Of a DNA stretch of 64,000 bases, positions 44,304 to 53,671 are shown piece after piece. The DNA lies in assembly GCA_001873365.1 (NCBI GenBank), contig MNYZ01000067.1, positions 62,001-126,000 of the forward strand, in the 5' to 3' direction. Origin of the DNA: Oscillatoriales cyanobacterium CG2_30_40_61 (lineage in GTDB: Bacteria > Cyanobacteriota > Cyanobacteriia > Cyanobacteriales > Microcoleaceae). The translations under genes were made by a program, and so were the position numbers. Every line of letters begins with the position of its first letter. The first letter of the stretch is position 1. Below the pieces are notes generated by a model, which was not told where the DNA came from, did not search any database, and saw nothing but the letters and a program-made list of their open reading frames with translations.

Positions 44304-47300
44304 TTATTCCCAGGTTGTTAATTCCGCCATCCAGTTATTCCAAAGGGTGATTAACTGTTCTCGACGGGTTTCAAAATTAGCAGCAATCCAGATTAAAATT
44401 ATCCCCAAAACAAATACAATTATCCATTTGATAAAGGAATAAATCGAATTTAAAATAATCAGTTGATTCATAATATTAATTAAAAATATTGCGGTTCCAA
44501 TATAGAGAAAAGCTCTAATTCTTAATCCTAATCCGGCAAAAATTATGATTAAATTTAAAATTCCTGGGAAAACTCCAATTCCTTCCGAGGTAGCCAGGGA
44601 AGTTCCCGATAAAATACCGATTCCTAAGACCCTTAATCCATGACGTAAATCTCGATTTTTTTCTAATTTCAAACTCGGTTCAACCTGGGAAAAATAGAGC
44701 AATGAGCAGGAGATGGGGAGAGTAAAAAGAAATATATCATCTATTGAGCCTAGCCAATCATAAAAGGTAAAACTGATTAGGATTAAACTTAGGTAGGTTA
44801 AGCGAATATTTTGAGTGAATTTTGCTAAAACAATATAAAATAAAGTTCCAAAGATTAATGAAAAATACCAAGTTAATTGTTGTTCCGGTTGTAGAATAGA
44901 ATGGGAACCGATAAGGGTGATTACGGGGAGAATAATTGCTGCTCTTTTCCAAGGTCTAACAGGCCATCCCCAAATATTCCAAGGAAGAATATAAAATAAA
45001 TAGGAGAGAATAGAGACTAATGACCCTGACCAGGGAATTAAAAAGTTGTTTAAATCGATTAAATGCTGTAGATAAATAACTAAACCTGTTGCTTGGATTA
45101 AACCAACATAAACCCAAGTTTCTGCCGTGTCTAAATCTGAGTTATGGCGACCTTGAAATAAAGCATAACGAATTAATAATAAACTGGTTCCAATTGTTAA
45201 TAGAAGTTGGGAGTTAGTCGGACTTAAAGTCACGAAACCTAATAATAAACTACTGATAAACCAATGGAGATGGGCAATAATTTCAATCTCAGTTTCAGGA
45301 ATCCGTAAATAAGCTATTAACCACGGACTAAGAATGCGGTAGCCATACATTAAACTGGTTCCTAATGTGGCAAAGGTAATTAATTGTTCTGCTAAAGGTT
45401 GGTTATAAATTTGATAGAATAATATTTCATAGGTAGAAATAGAAACCCCGATTAATCCTAAATAAACTAGAGGTTTAGTTGTAATATTTCTTCTGCCAAT
45501 TCCAATTAACATTAAGGCAAATCCTAAAGAGATTAATCCCGTCCAATTGGCGAAGGTTTGAGCTCTAAAAATAATCCCGATAATCCCATAAACAATAGGA
45601 ATAATTTGCCAAGGATTAGGCAATTTTTCAATCTGATAATGCCGTTGCCACCAATCTCCGAATAGTTGAGTAGTTAGTCCTAGAATAATATTAGCAACCG
45701 CGAAACTAACAAAAGATTGGTCAACATACATCAGGATTTCAATAATTAGTAATTCTACAAGCAAAGCCAAACCATATAATATCCAAGCAGAGAATCCAGA
45801 CCCAGCTATTTTCCGAGGGTTTCCTAAGTCTAATCCTCGAAAACTTAGGGCTGTAATTAAAATAATCAAGGTAGAAATTAGGCTAAGATTTCTGGGAATT
45901 TGATTCAATAAAACTCCAAATGAATTAAGGGTTATTATTGATAGTTCAAATCCCAACAAAGTCATGGTCCAACCATCAAAGGATTGTTGATAAAGTCTAA
46001 CAATATGGGATTGAGTCACACCATAACGGCATAAGATAAAACGTAATATCCATAATCCTGTGATGGTTAAACTTAAAAACATTAACCACCCTTCTCCGGT
46101 AATAAAATCTTGGACAGATAGAAACAAAAATCCCAATCCTAAACCAACGGTAAAAACCGATGACAACAGGTTTTTAATAATTCCGGTATTAATAACCATG
46201 AATAGTGTGGTTAAACCTAAACTCAATAAACGGATTTGAGGGTGGGATAGGGTTAAAATATTAACTAAACCACAGGCGATAATACTAAAGATAGCGGCTT
46301 TTTTTTGTTGAGATTCTGTAGTTTGTGTCGCAACGTAGGTTAATCCTAGGGGTGTGATTAACCAAGCCATGGTTATAGCCTGTGGGGTAAAAATATTAAA
46401 GTTAGTAAAAAATAAAATATAACTAATTCCTGATAATAATATTCCCAGGTCTAAGCCATCTTTACGGATAATATTTGACACCGGACTATTGACCGTAAAT
46501 AATAGAAATTCACCCACCATTAAGATTAATAAAATAATCGCCCAATCATCTGCGGCTAAGTTGGGAAATTGCCAGTAAACCAAATTAGCAAAGGTAACTA
46601 ATCCTAAAAGATGATTTCCCAAAACTAAAATAGGTTTTAGGGGTTGACGACGACTGATAAATACTGCTAAAGTGATAGTTGAAGCTAATAAATTTAGCGA
46701 TCGCAATGCCGGATTTGATAGAGATAAACAGGTTAAAAACCCGGCAAATCCCAAACTTAGTATATCTCCAAAATTAGCTAACTTTCGTTGCGGACGGCGA
46801 TAAATCCAATCGGTTACAACTACCATAAAAATTAAATAGGGAAACCAGGTTAAACTCAGTAATGCCCAAGGATAATCCTGAGAACTGGTTATTTCCACCC
46901 CTACGCTAATGGCAGTTTTCCTTAATTCCGGTGGAATTAAACGACCGACTAAAGCCACCATTGATAACCCAAAACCAAATATTGCTGCCAAATCTCGCCG
47001 TTGCCAATATTTTAATAAATGGTGAGTGAAAATCCCCATCCCAATTCCACTTACCAAAAACCCCTGCCCAGGTTGGGTAAAAACAGTTACTAACCAACCG
47101 AACAATAAAATAAAATAGCTAGAACGATGTAAAATTAATGAGGAAGAAATATAGAGAAATCCAGCAAAAATGCCCAAAGCTAATCCCAGTTGAGTAATAT
47201 CAACATTAACCACAAAAATTGCCCGACCCAAAAGCACAGTTAAAAGATAAATAACAACAATTTTAAAATCAATCTTTGGGCTAGGAGTAGAGGGAGTCGG

Positions 47301-48077
47301 CGGAGGGTTAGCAATGGTTAAAAATCCTGTAATAATAATCCCCAAATAAACCGCAATTATGGGAAAACCAGGAATTTGCCATCCCCAGTTTAAATAACTT
47401 AATACTAAATGATTAAATAGAGAACGGCGTTGTAATTCTCCTTGGTTTCGATATAAAGTTACACTTAAAATAGTTAGGGCTAGGGAGGCAATGGCAATAG
47501 TTAATAAACCCAAGGGATTTGACCATAACTTTAACCCATCCATAGCCCAGAAATTCAGAGGAATTAATAATAAAGTGACTAATTTTAAGGCTTGGGAGGT
47601 GACGGGCAAACGGGACTGCTGAGAGCCCCATAAACTTGCCCCCCAAAACCCAAAGGTATAGGCTAATAAAATTAAATATTGTCCGGTGGCGGGAAATTTT
47701 TCCCACTGACTCGCGGCTAAAACTCCAGAGGAAATAATAACTAAAAATAATCCCAAAAACAATAGCCAACGAACACTCAACTCAGCTTTTAGGGATTCAA
47801 CTAAATTAGTGGCAAAAGTAGGAAGTTGAAAAGCAGGTTGAGGAGATGGGGAAACAACACGCTTGGGAGTTATTTTTTCGGTTAAAACCCGTTGATTGTT
47901 TCCAGATGTTACCGTCTTTTTTGGCAAAGGGTCACTCAAATATAGTTCACCAATTTGACGAACCTGTGCATCGGATAATAAACCCAAATTTAACCAAACA
48001 TCTAACCCTTCTAATAATCTGGGATTGGTGCTATCCGCCTGAATTAAAATACGAATTAAAGGTTTTGAAACAGACAT
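44304..48077 (-). CDS. Very large polytopic membrane protein of unknown function
   Basis: A 1257-residue protein. The N-terminal soluble part (~1-95) starts with SVSKPLIRILIQADSTNPRLL and contains DVWLNLGLLSDAQVRQI, a short helical domain seen before membrane regions in some cyanobacterial proteins. The rest is almost wholly hydrophobic, with roughly thirty or more membrane segments. There is no transporter or enzyme motif I know; similarity to DUF2157-type proteins is possible. The frame extends to a TTG at 48143, but the ATG at 48077 gives the more natural start. It lies upstream of the BcsA-like gene on the same strand. Confidence 0.8.
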   Translation of the reverse strand: MSVSKPLIRILIQADSTNPRLLEGLDVWLNLGLLSDAQVRQIGELYLSDPLPKKTVTSGNNQRVLTEKITPKRVVSPSPQPAFQLPTFATNLVESLKAELSVRWLLFLGLFLVIISSGVLAASQWEKFPATGQYLILLAYTFGFWGASLWGSQQSRLPVTSQALKLVTLLLIPLNFWAMDGLKLWSNPLGLLTIAIASLALTILSVTLYRNQGELQRRSLFNHLVLSYLNWGWQIPGFPIIAVYLGIIITGFLTIANPPPTPSTPSPKIDFKIVVIYLLTVLLGRAIFVVNVDITQLGLALGIFAGFLYISSSLILHRSSYFILLFGWLVTVFTQPGQGFLVSGIGMGIFTHHLLKYWQRRDLAAIFGFGLSMVALVGRLIPPELRKTAISVGVEITSSQDYPWALLSLTWFPYLIFMVVVTDWIYRRPQRKLANFGDILSLGFAGFLTCLSLSNPALRSLNLLASTITLAVFISRRQPLKPILVLGNHLLGLVTFANLVYWQFPNLAADDWAIILLILMVGEFLLFTVNSPVSNIIRKDGLDLGILLSGISYILFFTNFNIFTPQAITMAWLITPLGLTYVATQTTESQQKKAAIFSIIACGLVNILTLSHPQIRLLSLGLTTLFMVINTGIIKNLLSSVFTVGLGLGFLFLSVQDFITGEGWLMFLSLTITGLWILRFILCRYGVTQSHIVRLYQQSFDGWTMTLLGFELSIITLNSFGVLLNQIPRNLSLISTLIILITALSFRGLDLGNPRKIAGSGFSAWILYGLALLVELLIIEILMYVDQSFVSFAVANIILGLTTQLFGDWWQRHYQIEKLPNPWQIIPIVYGIIGIIFRAQTFANWTGLISLGFALMLIGIGRRNITTKPLVYLGLIGVSISTYEILFYQIYNQPLAEQLITFATLGTSLMYGYRILSPWLIAYLRIPETEIEIIAHLHWFISSLLLGFVTLSPTNSQLLLTIGTSLLLIRYALFQGRHNSDLDTAETWVYVGLIQATGLVIYLQHLIDLNNFLIPWSGSLVSILSYLFYILPWNIWGWPVRPWKRAAIILPVITLIGSHSILQPEQQLTWYFSLIFGTLFYIVLAKFTQNIRLTYLSLILISFTFYDWLGSIDDIFLFTLPISCSLLYFSQVEPSLKLEKNRDLRHGLRVLGIGILSGTSLATSEGIGVFPGILNLIIIFAGLGLRIRAFLYIGTAIFLINIMNQLIILNSIYSFIKWIIVFVLGIILIWIAANFETRREQLITLWNNWMAELTTWE

Positions 48078-48229
48078 GGGCAAAACCGGGTGTAGGTTTT
48101 TGAGAAAGCCGTGGGAGCGTTCCCTGTTGCTGGTATTAATCAAAAAATCTAGCTGTCCATCAGCATATATGGCAAGGATTCTATCAAAAAATTATAGCAA
48201 GATGGGGATTTACCCTAATAATTAAAATA

Positions 48230-48251
48230 GAGACGCGCCGTGGCACGTCTC
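48230..48251. repeat. GC-rich 22-bp hairpin, copy 2
   Basis: An inverted repeat, gagacg...cgtctc, around cgccgtggca, differing by one base from 12691-12712. On the minus strand it lies 32 bp after the petN stop and may end that transcript. Confidence 0.8.
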
Positions 48252-48282
48252 TACGGGTTTTTGTGGGTTTGACGAATTAATA

Positions 48283-48372
48283 TCAGAATCCGTTACGCGC
48301 CCAAACAACCATGGAAATTGAAAAAGTAAATAGCACTAATAGCGAAACCCAGCCCAATGACACAATATCCAT
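48283..48372 (-). CDS. petN: PetN, cytochrome b6f complex subunit VIII
   Basis: A 29-residue protein that begins [15 protein letters not shown] and ends [10 protein letters not shown], followed by TGA. The length and sequence are diagnostic for PetN, a single membrane helix at the edge of the cytochrome b6f dimer that stabilises the complex. ATG is at 48370-48372. A GC hairpin lies downstream (48230-48251), consistent with a short monocistronic transcript. It is divergent from the 48432 gene with 59 bp between, so the two promoters must overlap or lie within each other. I find no ambiguity in the identity. Confidence 0.97.
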   Translation of the reverse strand: MDIVSLGWVSLLVLFTFSISMVVWARNGF

Positions 48373-48431
48373 AGTGATATATAAAAATGTTGCAGAATGA
48401 CTCTACCCTAGATCATACCAGGAGCGATCGC

Positions 48432-48854
48432 ATGAACTCTCAATCCTTCTCAAATTTTACAGCGGCTGAACGGTTTGAATCTCTCAAGGCTGGTATTTTA
48501 GCGGGTTTTTGTGTAGGACTAAGCCATCTTGTCCTGAGTGGGGTAAACCTGTGGGTTGGGGACACGCCCGTTAATGTTCTATTTTCAACTCCCCTAGCAG
48601 GGTTAAGCGGGTTTCTGTTTGGAGTCACCTATCGATATATTATTCGCGGGGACAATAACCCCCAATTAAAATTAGGGGGGATTTTTGCCTTTGGACTGGT
48701 GCGCGCCCTGGCAGAAATTGAAGTTTTACTCCATATCCCAACCCCCCTAGAACAGATAATATGGTTAGGGGGAGAAAGTTTATTGTTATTTGGAATAGCA
48801 GGATTAATATTAGATAAAGCCTTACAAAAACATTGGGTTAAACCCTTTAATTAA
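48432..48854 (+). CDS. Small hypothetical membrane protein
   Basis: A 140-residue protein with about four membrane segments (GILAGFCVGLSHLVLSGV, FSTPLAGLSGFLFGVTY, LGGIFAFGLVRALAEI, LLLFGIAGLILDKAL). I do not recognise the family. The frame opens at 48387, but AGGAG at 48420 is 7 bp before ATG 48432, and this spacer is exactly a HIP1 octamer. Its divergent partner is petN, so a thylakoid location is conceivable, but only by context. A 61-63-bp dispersed hairpin follows the stop. Confidence 0.75.
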   Translation: MNSQSFSNFTAAERFESLKAGILAGFCVGLSHLVLSGVNLWVGDTPVNVLFSTPLAGLSGFLFGVTYRYIIRGDNNPQLKLGGIFAFGLVRALAEIEVLLHIPTPLEQIIWLGGESLLLFGIAGLILDKALQKHWVKPFN

Positions 48855-48867
48855 ATAACCTATATTT

Positions 48868-48930
48868 GTAGAGGCGGGTTTTGGTAGGTTATTTATGAGT
48901 ATTTAAAGATTAACTCGAACCCGCCCCTAC
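48868..48930. mobile_element. 61-bp hairpin element family, copy B
   Basis: Ends gtagaggcgggtt and aacccgcccctac are inverted with one mismatch. The interior is more diverged than in copies A (28512) and C (52379), but tttaaagattaactcgaaccc keeps the pattern at the right end. Lies between convergent genes and could act as a terminator. Confidence 0.65.
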
Positions 48931-48954
48931 GGGGAATAATCGGCAATAGAAGAT

Positions 48955-49632
48955 TTAACTCAAATTCAAAACTTCAAAATCCGGTTGTCCATAGGTCATA
49001 TTGCGGTCAACGGCCGAAAGAATCTTATAATTAGCTGCCTCTAAACATAAACAATCACAGACCAATTGAGCAACATCAGCCCGATGAATAGTTCCAGCTA
49101 CCCGATAATTTTCCGTTAACACCCCGTTTCCCGTGGCCGGTTCAGACTTCAACCCCCCCGGACGAATAATTGTATAATTTAGCCCACTATTAATTAAATG
49201 CTGTTCTGCCTTTTCCTTTTCCAGCAAAACCGCTTTTAAGGTTTCAAACGCCTGGGGGGGTAAGGCCACCACACTCTCCCCACTCCCAATCGAAGATACT
49301 AAAATAAACTTCCCGACGCCCGCCTTCACCGCCGCATCAATTAAATTTTTATTCCCTAAATAGTCCGCCCGCTCTCCATCCTTGGGCAAACCCCCAATGG
49401 TGCTAATTACCGCCGAAATCGGTTCTGGGCCTAATATCGCCTGTTCAACCGCCCCCATATCCAAGGCATCCCCCATCACTACCCGCACCCCCAGGGCTTC
49501 CAATTCCGAGCGTGTGTCCGGCGTTCTCAATAGGACTTTAACATTTATCTGCTGGTTTCCCAGGGATTTAACCACTTCTCGGCCCACACCACGACTTGCA
49601 CCCGCAACAAAAATATAAGATTCTGTGTTCAT
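48955..49632 (-). CDS. NAD(P)-binding atypical SDR protein
   Basis: A 225-residue Rossmann protein with FVAGASRGVGREVVKSL near the N-terminus and the NmrA/atypical SDR pattern (VLLRTPDTRSELEALGVRVVMGDALD, then FILVSSIGSG and YTIIRPGGL). The active-site YXXXK of classical SDRs is absent; the family includes flavin reductases, sugar-nucleotide-like epimerases and chaperones of photosystem assembly. The function is unknown. The start at 49632 is an ATG. The gene is divergent from the PP2C gene. Confidence 0.85.
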   Translation of the reverse strand: MNTESYIFVAGASRGVGREVVKSLGNQQINVKVLLRTPDTRSELEALGVRVVMGDALDMGAVEQAILGPEPISAVISTIGGLPKDGERADYLGNKNLIDAAVKAGVGKFILVSSIGSGESVVALPPQAFETLKAVLLEKEKAEQHLINSGLNYTIIRPGGLKSEPATGNGVLTENYRVAGTIHRADVAQLVCDCLCLEAANYKILSAVDRNMTYGQPDFEVLNLS

Positions 49633-49782
49633 AGATGTTAAGGTTTCAATAAATAGTACGTTCCATGTCTTAATGTACTAGATACTTGGGTTCACCGAAA
49701 ACCTCTGATAAATCAATAAAAGCTACAATCGTTTTATATTATTAACCTTTCTAAAATTAACTCCCTATTAACAGTTCTAGCC

Positions 49783-51726
49783 GTGTCCTTAGAAAAATTA
49801 TTCCAAATTAGCACATCGGCGCCGCCGCCCATTTATTGTACTAACCCCGTCTGTCCCCAACCCCGTAACTCCTTGGGACATCAAATTTGTCAGACTTGCC
49901 AAACCCCCCTCACCTATCGATATTTGTGGGCCACAGGTTCCGGGGCCGGACAAATTCAACCGGGTCAGTTAGTGGGAAATCGCTATTATGTCACCTTCCC
50001 CCAAGTCTGGTTAGATACTAAACCCGGTGCCCCACCGATTTTGCCCGATACCCTCTCGGAATCGATATTATCCTATTTATATCTTTCTCCCCATCATTTG
50101 CATATTCCTGGGGTGTTTGGGGTCTATCCCCTGGATATTTCTCCAGAAGCAACCGAAACCCTATTATTAGATAACATTCCCGTCGATAGTCGCGGTCAAC
50201 TATTCCCAACTTTAGTAGAAGTCTGGCCGAAAACCTCCGCCGTCCGTCAGGTCTATTGGTTATGGCAAATGCTACAACTATGGACACCTTTAACCGAACA
50301 GGGGGCGGCCTATAGTTTATTTGTTAAAGAGAATCTGCGGGTGGACGGTTGGCGGGTGCGGTTGCGAGAACTGCATCAGGGCGCACTACAACCCACCCAA
50401 CGCGATTTGGCAGAATCTTGGGTGGCGTTGATAGAAACGGCCCATCCCACCCTACAGTATCGTTTACAAACTATTCACCAATTGATGCGTCGCCAGGAGG
50501 ACTCGTTAAAGGAGGTATTGAGTCAACTCAATCAATTATTAATGGAACAGGCGGCCCAACTGCCTTTACATTTAGCCGTAACCGGATTAACGGATGTGGG
50601 AATAAAACGTTCCGATAATGAGGATAGTTGTTATCCCTGTCTTCATGATGTCCGAAATTTTGAACTATATCCGAATGATCAATTAATTCCCTATTTAAGC
50701 ATTGTTTGTGATGGCGTGGGCGGTCATGACGGCGGCGAGGTGGCGAGTCAATTGGCGGTACAGTCTTTAAAGCCTTTGATTTATAGTTTGATGGCGGAAA
50801 TTTCCCAGCAAGAGGAGTTAGCCCCACCGGAATTAATTATCGAACAACTGCAAGAAATTACCCGAGTTGTTAATAATGTTATTGCCGCTCAAAATAATGA
50901 ACAAGGGCGGGAATTTAGGCAACGCATGGGAACAACTTTAGTCATGGCTTTACAGTTACCTCAAAAGGTGAAAACCCCCGAAGGTATTGAGTTAAATAAT
51001 TGCCATGAATTATATTTGGTGAATGTGGGGGATAGTCGCGCCTATTGGATAACTCAGAATTCCTGTCAACAATTAACTGTTGATGATGATGTGGCAAATC
51101 GGGAGGTTAGTCATGGTCGGAGTTTATATTGGGACGGGTGCTCACGGTCGGGTTCGGGAGCTTTAACCCAGGCTTTGGGAACCCGAGAAGCGGAGTTTTT
51201 ACGACCAACGGTACAACGATTTATTATTGAGGAAGATGGATTATTATTATTATGTTCTGACGGATTAAGTGATCATCAACGGGTGGAACAATGTTGGCAA
51301 GATTTTTCGGCTTCGGTGTTAAATGGAGAACAATCTTTAGAGTCGGCGGTGCAGGGATGGATTGATATTGCTAATGATAAGAATGGTCATGATAATATCT
51401 CAGTTGTGCTTACCTATTGTGGGGTGTCTCCGCAAAAATTAGTATTAGTAGAAACCACACCTCTAGCCACAAAAACCGAATCTTTGGAATCTGAACCCAC
51501 CGCAGCTTCTAAGGTTTTATTATATGATGAATCCCTACCTGATTCAGAGGTTAAACCTCCATCTAAATCAATTTCTAAGTGGAAAGAAGTAGTTTTTATC
51601 CTAATTTTATTTACAATATTTATTGCCGGAGGTTTTGCAATTTGGTGGCAAATTCGTCAAACTCAAATTAAATCTATTCCCGGTCAGGGAGGGAACAGGG
51701 AACAGGGAACAGGGAACAGGGAATAG
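49783..51726 (+). CDS. PP2C-type protein phosphatase with zinc-ribbon-like N-terminus
   Basis: A 647-residue protein that starts at GTG. Its N-terminus has four Cys (YCTNPVCPQ, ICQTCQ) that may bind zinc. A middle domain of about 170 residues follows, then a PP2C domain (~265-555) with metal-binding Asp residues in DNED, CDGVGGHDGG, SDGLSD and DNISVV. A membrane helix near the C-terminus (VVFILILFTIFIAGGFAIWWQI) follows. The last residues (GGNREQGTGNRE) are encoded by the heptamer array. It should dephosphorylate Ser/Thr proteins and may oppose kinases such as that at 36362. Confidence 0.88.
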   Translation: MSLEKLFQISTSAPPPIYCTNPVCPQPRNSLGHQICQTCQTPLTYRYLWATGSGAGQIQPGQLVGNRYYVTFPQVWLDTKPGAPPILPDTLSESILSYLYLSPHHLHIPGVFGVYPLDISPEATETLLLDNIPVDSRGQLFPTLVEVWPKTSAVRQVYWLWQMLQLWTPLTEQGAAYSLFVKENLRVDGWRVRLRELHQGALQPTQRDLAESWVALIETAHPTLQYRLQTIHQLMRRQEDSLKEVLSQLNQLLMEQAAQLPLHLAVTGLTDVGIKRSDNEDSCYPCLHDVRNFELYPNDQLIPYLSIVCDGVGGHDGGEVASQLAVQSLKPLIYSLMAEISQQEELAPPELIIEQLQEITRVVNNVIAAQNNEQGREFRQRMGTTLVMALQLPQKVKTPEGIELNNCHELYLVNVGDSRAYWITQNSCQQLTVDDDVANREVSHGRSLYWDGCSRSGSGALTQALGTREAEFLRPTVQRFIIEEDGLLLLCSDGLSDHQRVEQCWQDFSASVLNGEQSLESAVQGWIDIANDKNGHDNISVVLTYCGVSPQKLVLVETTPLATKTESLESEPTAASKVLLYDESLPDSEVKPPSKSISKWKEVVFILILFTIFIAGGFAIWWQIRQTQIKSIPGQGGNREQGTGNRE

Positions 51727-51850
51727 GGAGTTACGAATGGGTAATGGGGAATTACGAATTACGAATGGGTCATAGCAAAAGTTTACTTCCCCTGCTTCCC
51801 CTGCTCCCCCTGCTCCCCCTGTTCCCTGTTCCGGTGTTCCCTATTCCCTT
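51691..51850. repeat. gggaaca array in a coding end, with an inverted counterpart
   Basis: Four gggaaca units (51691-51718) and a partial fifth give the PP2C C-terminus and its TAG stop. Degenerate taatggg/attacga repeats follow, then ccctgct-type repeats (51789-51822) and gttccctgttcc...gttccctattccc (51820-51850), inverted to the first array. This could form a large hairpin between convergent genes. Confidence 0.85.
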
Positions 51851-51851
51851 C

Positions 51852-52340
51852 TTAAGCAATATTTGGCGGAATTTTACGGGATTTCGACTGACGCCGTTGT
51901 TGATAGTCCTTCAAATAAACCTCAATTAACTCTTGAATTTCACTGCGTTTAATTTCCGTAGCGGACTGAAAATTATTCGGCGTTTCAAAAAAGCATAAAC
52001 TATCCGGCATTTCTAAAACAACCATTTGAAATAAAATATGAGTCACGGGTAAAGGAATCGCCAAAACCTGAGACTCTGAATCAGGATTCGTATAACTCAA
52101 AGCATCTTCTAGGGTAGAAAAAGCATAAATTACCCGTTTTTTAATCTGGGGTTGATCTACATTAATAAACGGTTGCACCACCCAACTTTGGTCTAAAGTT
52201 TGCAAAATATAATATTCAGGATGTTCTAATTGTGCTGCTAATAATTTTAACGCCGGAGCGATCGCTTCCACAATTTGAGGAGTTGTGCCATCTTGAGGCG
52301 CATGATCAATTAAAGACTGAATTTGTGGGTCTAAATTCAT
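51852..52340 (-). CDS. Hypothetical protein
   Basis: A 162-residue acidic protein starting MNLDPQIQSLIDHAPQDG, with two parts: an N-terminal helical half and a Tyr/Phe/Leu-rich half with FSTLEDALSYTNPDSESQ. The C-terminus is basic (QQRRQSKSRK). No membrane segment. The frame opens at 52376 with a hydrophobic extension, but the ATG at 52340 gives a normal soluble protein, so I choose it. I do not recognise the family. It lies divergent from hetZ, and its 5' leader abuts the hairpin element C. Confidence 0.65.
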   Translation of the reverse strand: MNLDPQIQSLIDHAPQDGTTPQIVEAIAPALKLLAAQLEHPEYYILQTLDQSWVVQPFINVDQPQIKKRVIYAFSTLEDALSYTNPDSESQVLAIPLPVTHILFQMVVLEMPDSLCFFETPNNFQSATEIKRSEIQELIEVYLKDYQQRRQSKSRKIPPNIA

Positions 52341-52378
52341 AGGATTAAAAAAAATAAATATCAAGAATATTAACACTG

Positions 52379-52439
52379 GTACGGGCGGGTTCTTTTAGAT
52401 CTTTGTTAATCACCTCAATCTCGATGAACCCGCCCCTAC
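52379..52439. mobile_element. 61-bp hairpin element, copy C
   Basis: Ends gtacgggcgggttc and gaacccgcccctac are inverted with one mismatch. The interior ttagatctttgttaatcacc matches copy A at 28512-28572 in inverse orientation. It lies 71 bp before the hetZ start codon, within the divergent promoter region. Confidence 0.75.
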
Positions 52440-52510
52440 AAAAAACGATCCGGAAATCCAAGCTAATTCACAGAATCACTGTGTTAGGGTCATTGTAGTA
52501 AATAGACATC

Positions 52511-53671
52511 ATGGGGGAAATCTGCCGCACCGAAACCATTTTCCAAAGGCTATCGAGAGAACTGAGTCTATCCACCCGTGCATCTGAACAAAATTGTCGG
52601 GATGTCGCCGAACGAATTACCGAAGAAGCCACCCGCATTTGTACAGAAAGCAAACGGATTCAAGATTCCGGGGATGTAGAAACCTGGGCAATGACACTAG
52701 CCCAACATCGTTTACAGCAATGTATTCAATATTATCAGCTAGGGTCAAAACAAGGGCCTTTGGAATTACATAGTACCTTGAGCGCAATTGTTTATCGATA
52801 TATTACTCCTCCTCAAGTCCAATCCAGTTATCAGGCTCGATTGGAATTAATCAGGGATTTTTTACAAGCCTTTTATTTAGAAACCCTGAATGCCTTTCGC
52901 AAAGAAGCACAGTTACCTGCGACTTACCGGGCTCGAACTTTGTTAGAACTAGCGGAATATATGGCATTTACGGAGCGCTACGGTAAACGGCGAATTCCTT
53001 TAGCCCGAGGTCGGAGTCAACAATTGATTATTTTAAGAGCGCAAACCTTCTCTCAACAACAGCCCAAGGAAAGTTTTGTCGATTTAGAATTAGCCGCCCA
53101 GGGCGGAGGGAGTGAATCAGACGCGAGTAATCATGATTCCTCCCTCGGACAAGTTCGGGCTGCTATGGTCATCGAGTCTAACGAATCGGAGTCCGACTCT
53201 CTCAGAGAAACCGTCGTAGAGGAACTAATTGCTTATTTAGAAGAACACAAACAAAAAGATTGTGCCGACTATTTTACCTTGCGGTTACAGGATTTACCGA
53301 CTCGTGAAATTGAGGAAATTCTCGGATTAACGCCCCGTCAGCGTGATTATTTACAGCAAAGATTTAAATACCATCTACTACGATTTGCTTTAAGTCACCG
53401 TTGGGAATTAGTTCACCAATGGTTAGAAGCAGATTTAGAACGGGATTTAGGATTATTACCCCATCAATGGCAACAATTCCTAAATCAAATCGGGGCGAAT
53501 GAGCAGCGTTTATTAAGTTTAAAACAGCAGGGATTATCGGAAGTTGAAATTGCTAAGGTTTTAAATTGTAAAACCACTCAAATTCAAAAACGTTGGTTTA
53601 AGTTGTTAGAATTGGCTTGGGAAATCAGGAATCATTCGGTATCCGGAGCAGGGGCATCTACTGATGAATAA
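52511..53671 (+). CDS. hetZ: HetZ-like regulator of cell differentiation
   Basis: A 386-residue protein that strongly resembles HetZ of heterocyst-forming cyanobacteria as I recall it. The N-terminal TIFQRLSRELS and NCRDVAERITEEATRIC, the middle LLELAEYMAFTERYGKRRIP and the C-terminal LTPRQRDYLQQRFKYHLLRFALSHRWELVHQWLEADLERDLGL are typical. The C-terminus carries a helix-turn-helix-like part (LSEVEIAKVLNCKTTQIQKRWFKLL). In Anabaena, HetZ is a transcription factor needed early in heterocyst formation. Its occurrence here with patU, in an apparently non-heterocystous background, suggests an older role. It overlaps patU by 8 bp. Confidence 0.85.
   Translation: MGEICRTETIFQRLSRELSLSTRASEQNCRDVAERITEEATRICTESKRIQDSGDVETWAMTLAQHRLQQCIQYYQLGSKQGPLELHSTLSAIVYRYITPPQVQSSYQARLELIRDFLQAFYLETLNAFRKEAQLPATYRARTLLELAEYMAFTERYGKRRIPLARGRSQQLIILRAQTFSQQQPKESFVDLELAAQGGGSESDASNHDSSLGQVRAAMVIESNESESDSLRETVVEELIAYLEEHKQKDCADYFTLRLQDLPTREIEEILGLTPRQRDYLQQRFKYHLLRFALSHRWELVHQWLEADLERDLGLLPHQWQQFLNQIGANEQRLLSLKQQGLSEVEIAKVLNCKTTQIQKRWFKLLELAWEIRNHSVSGAGASTDE

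Noticed and set aside
51744-51929. 61-codon plus-strand frame
   Set aside because: It runs through taatggg and ccctgct repeats and overlaps the convergent gene.
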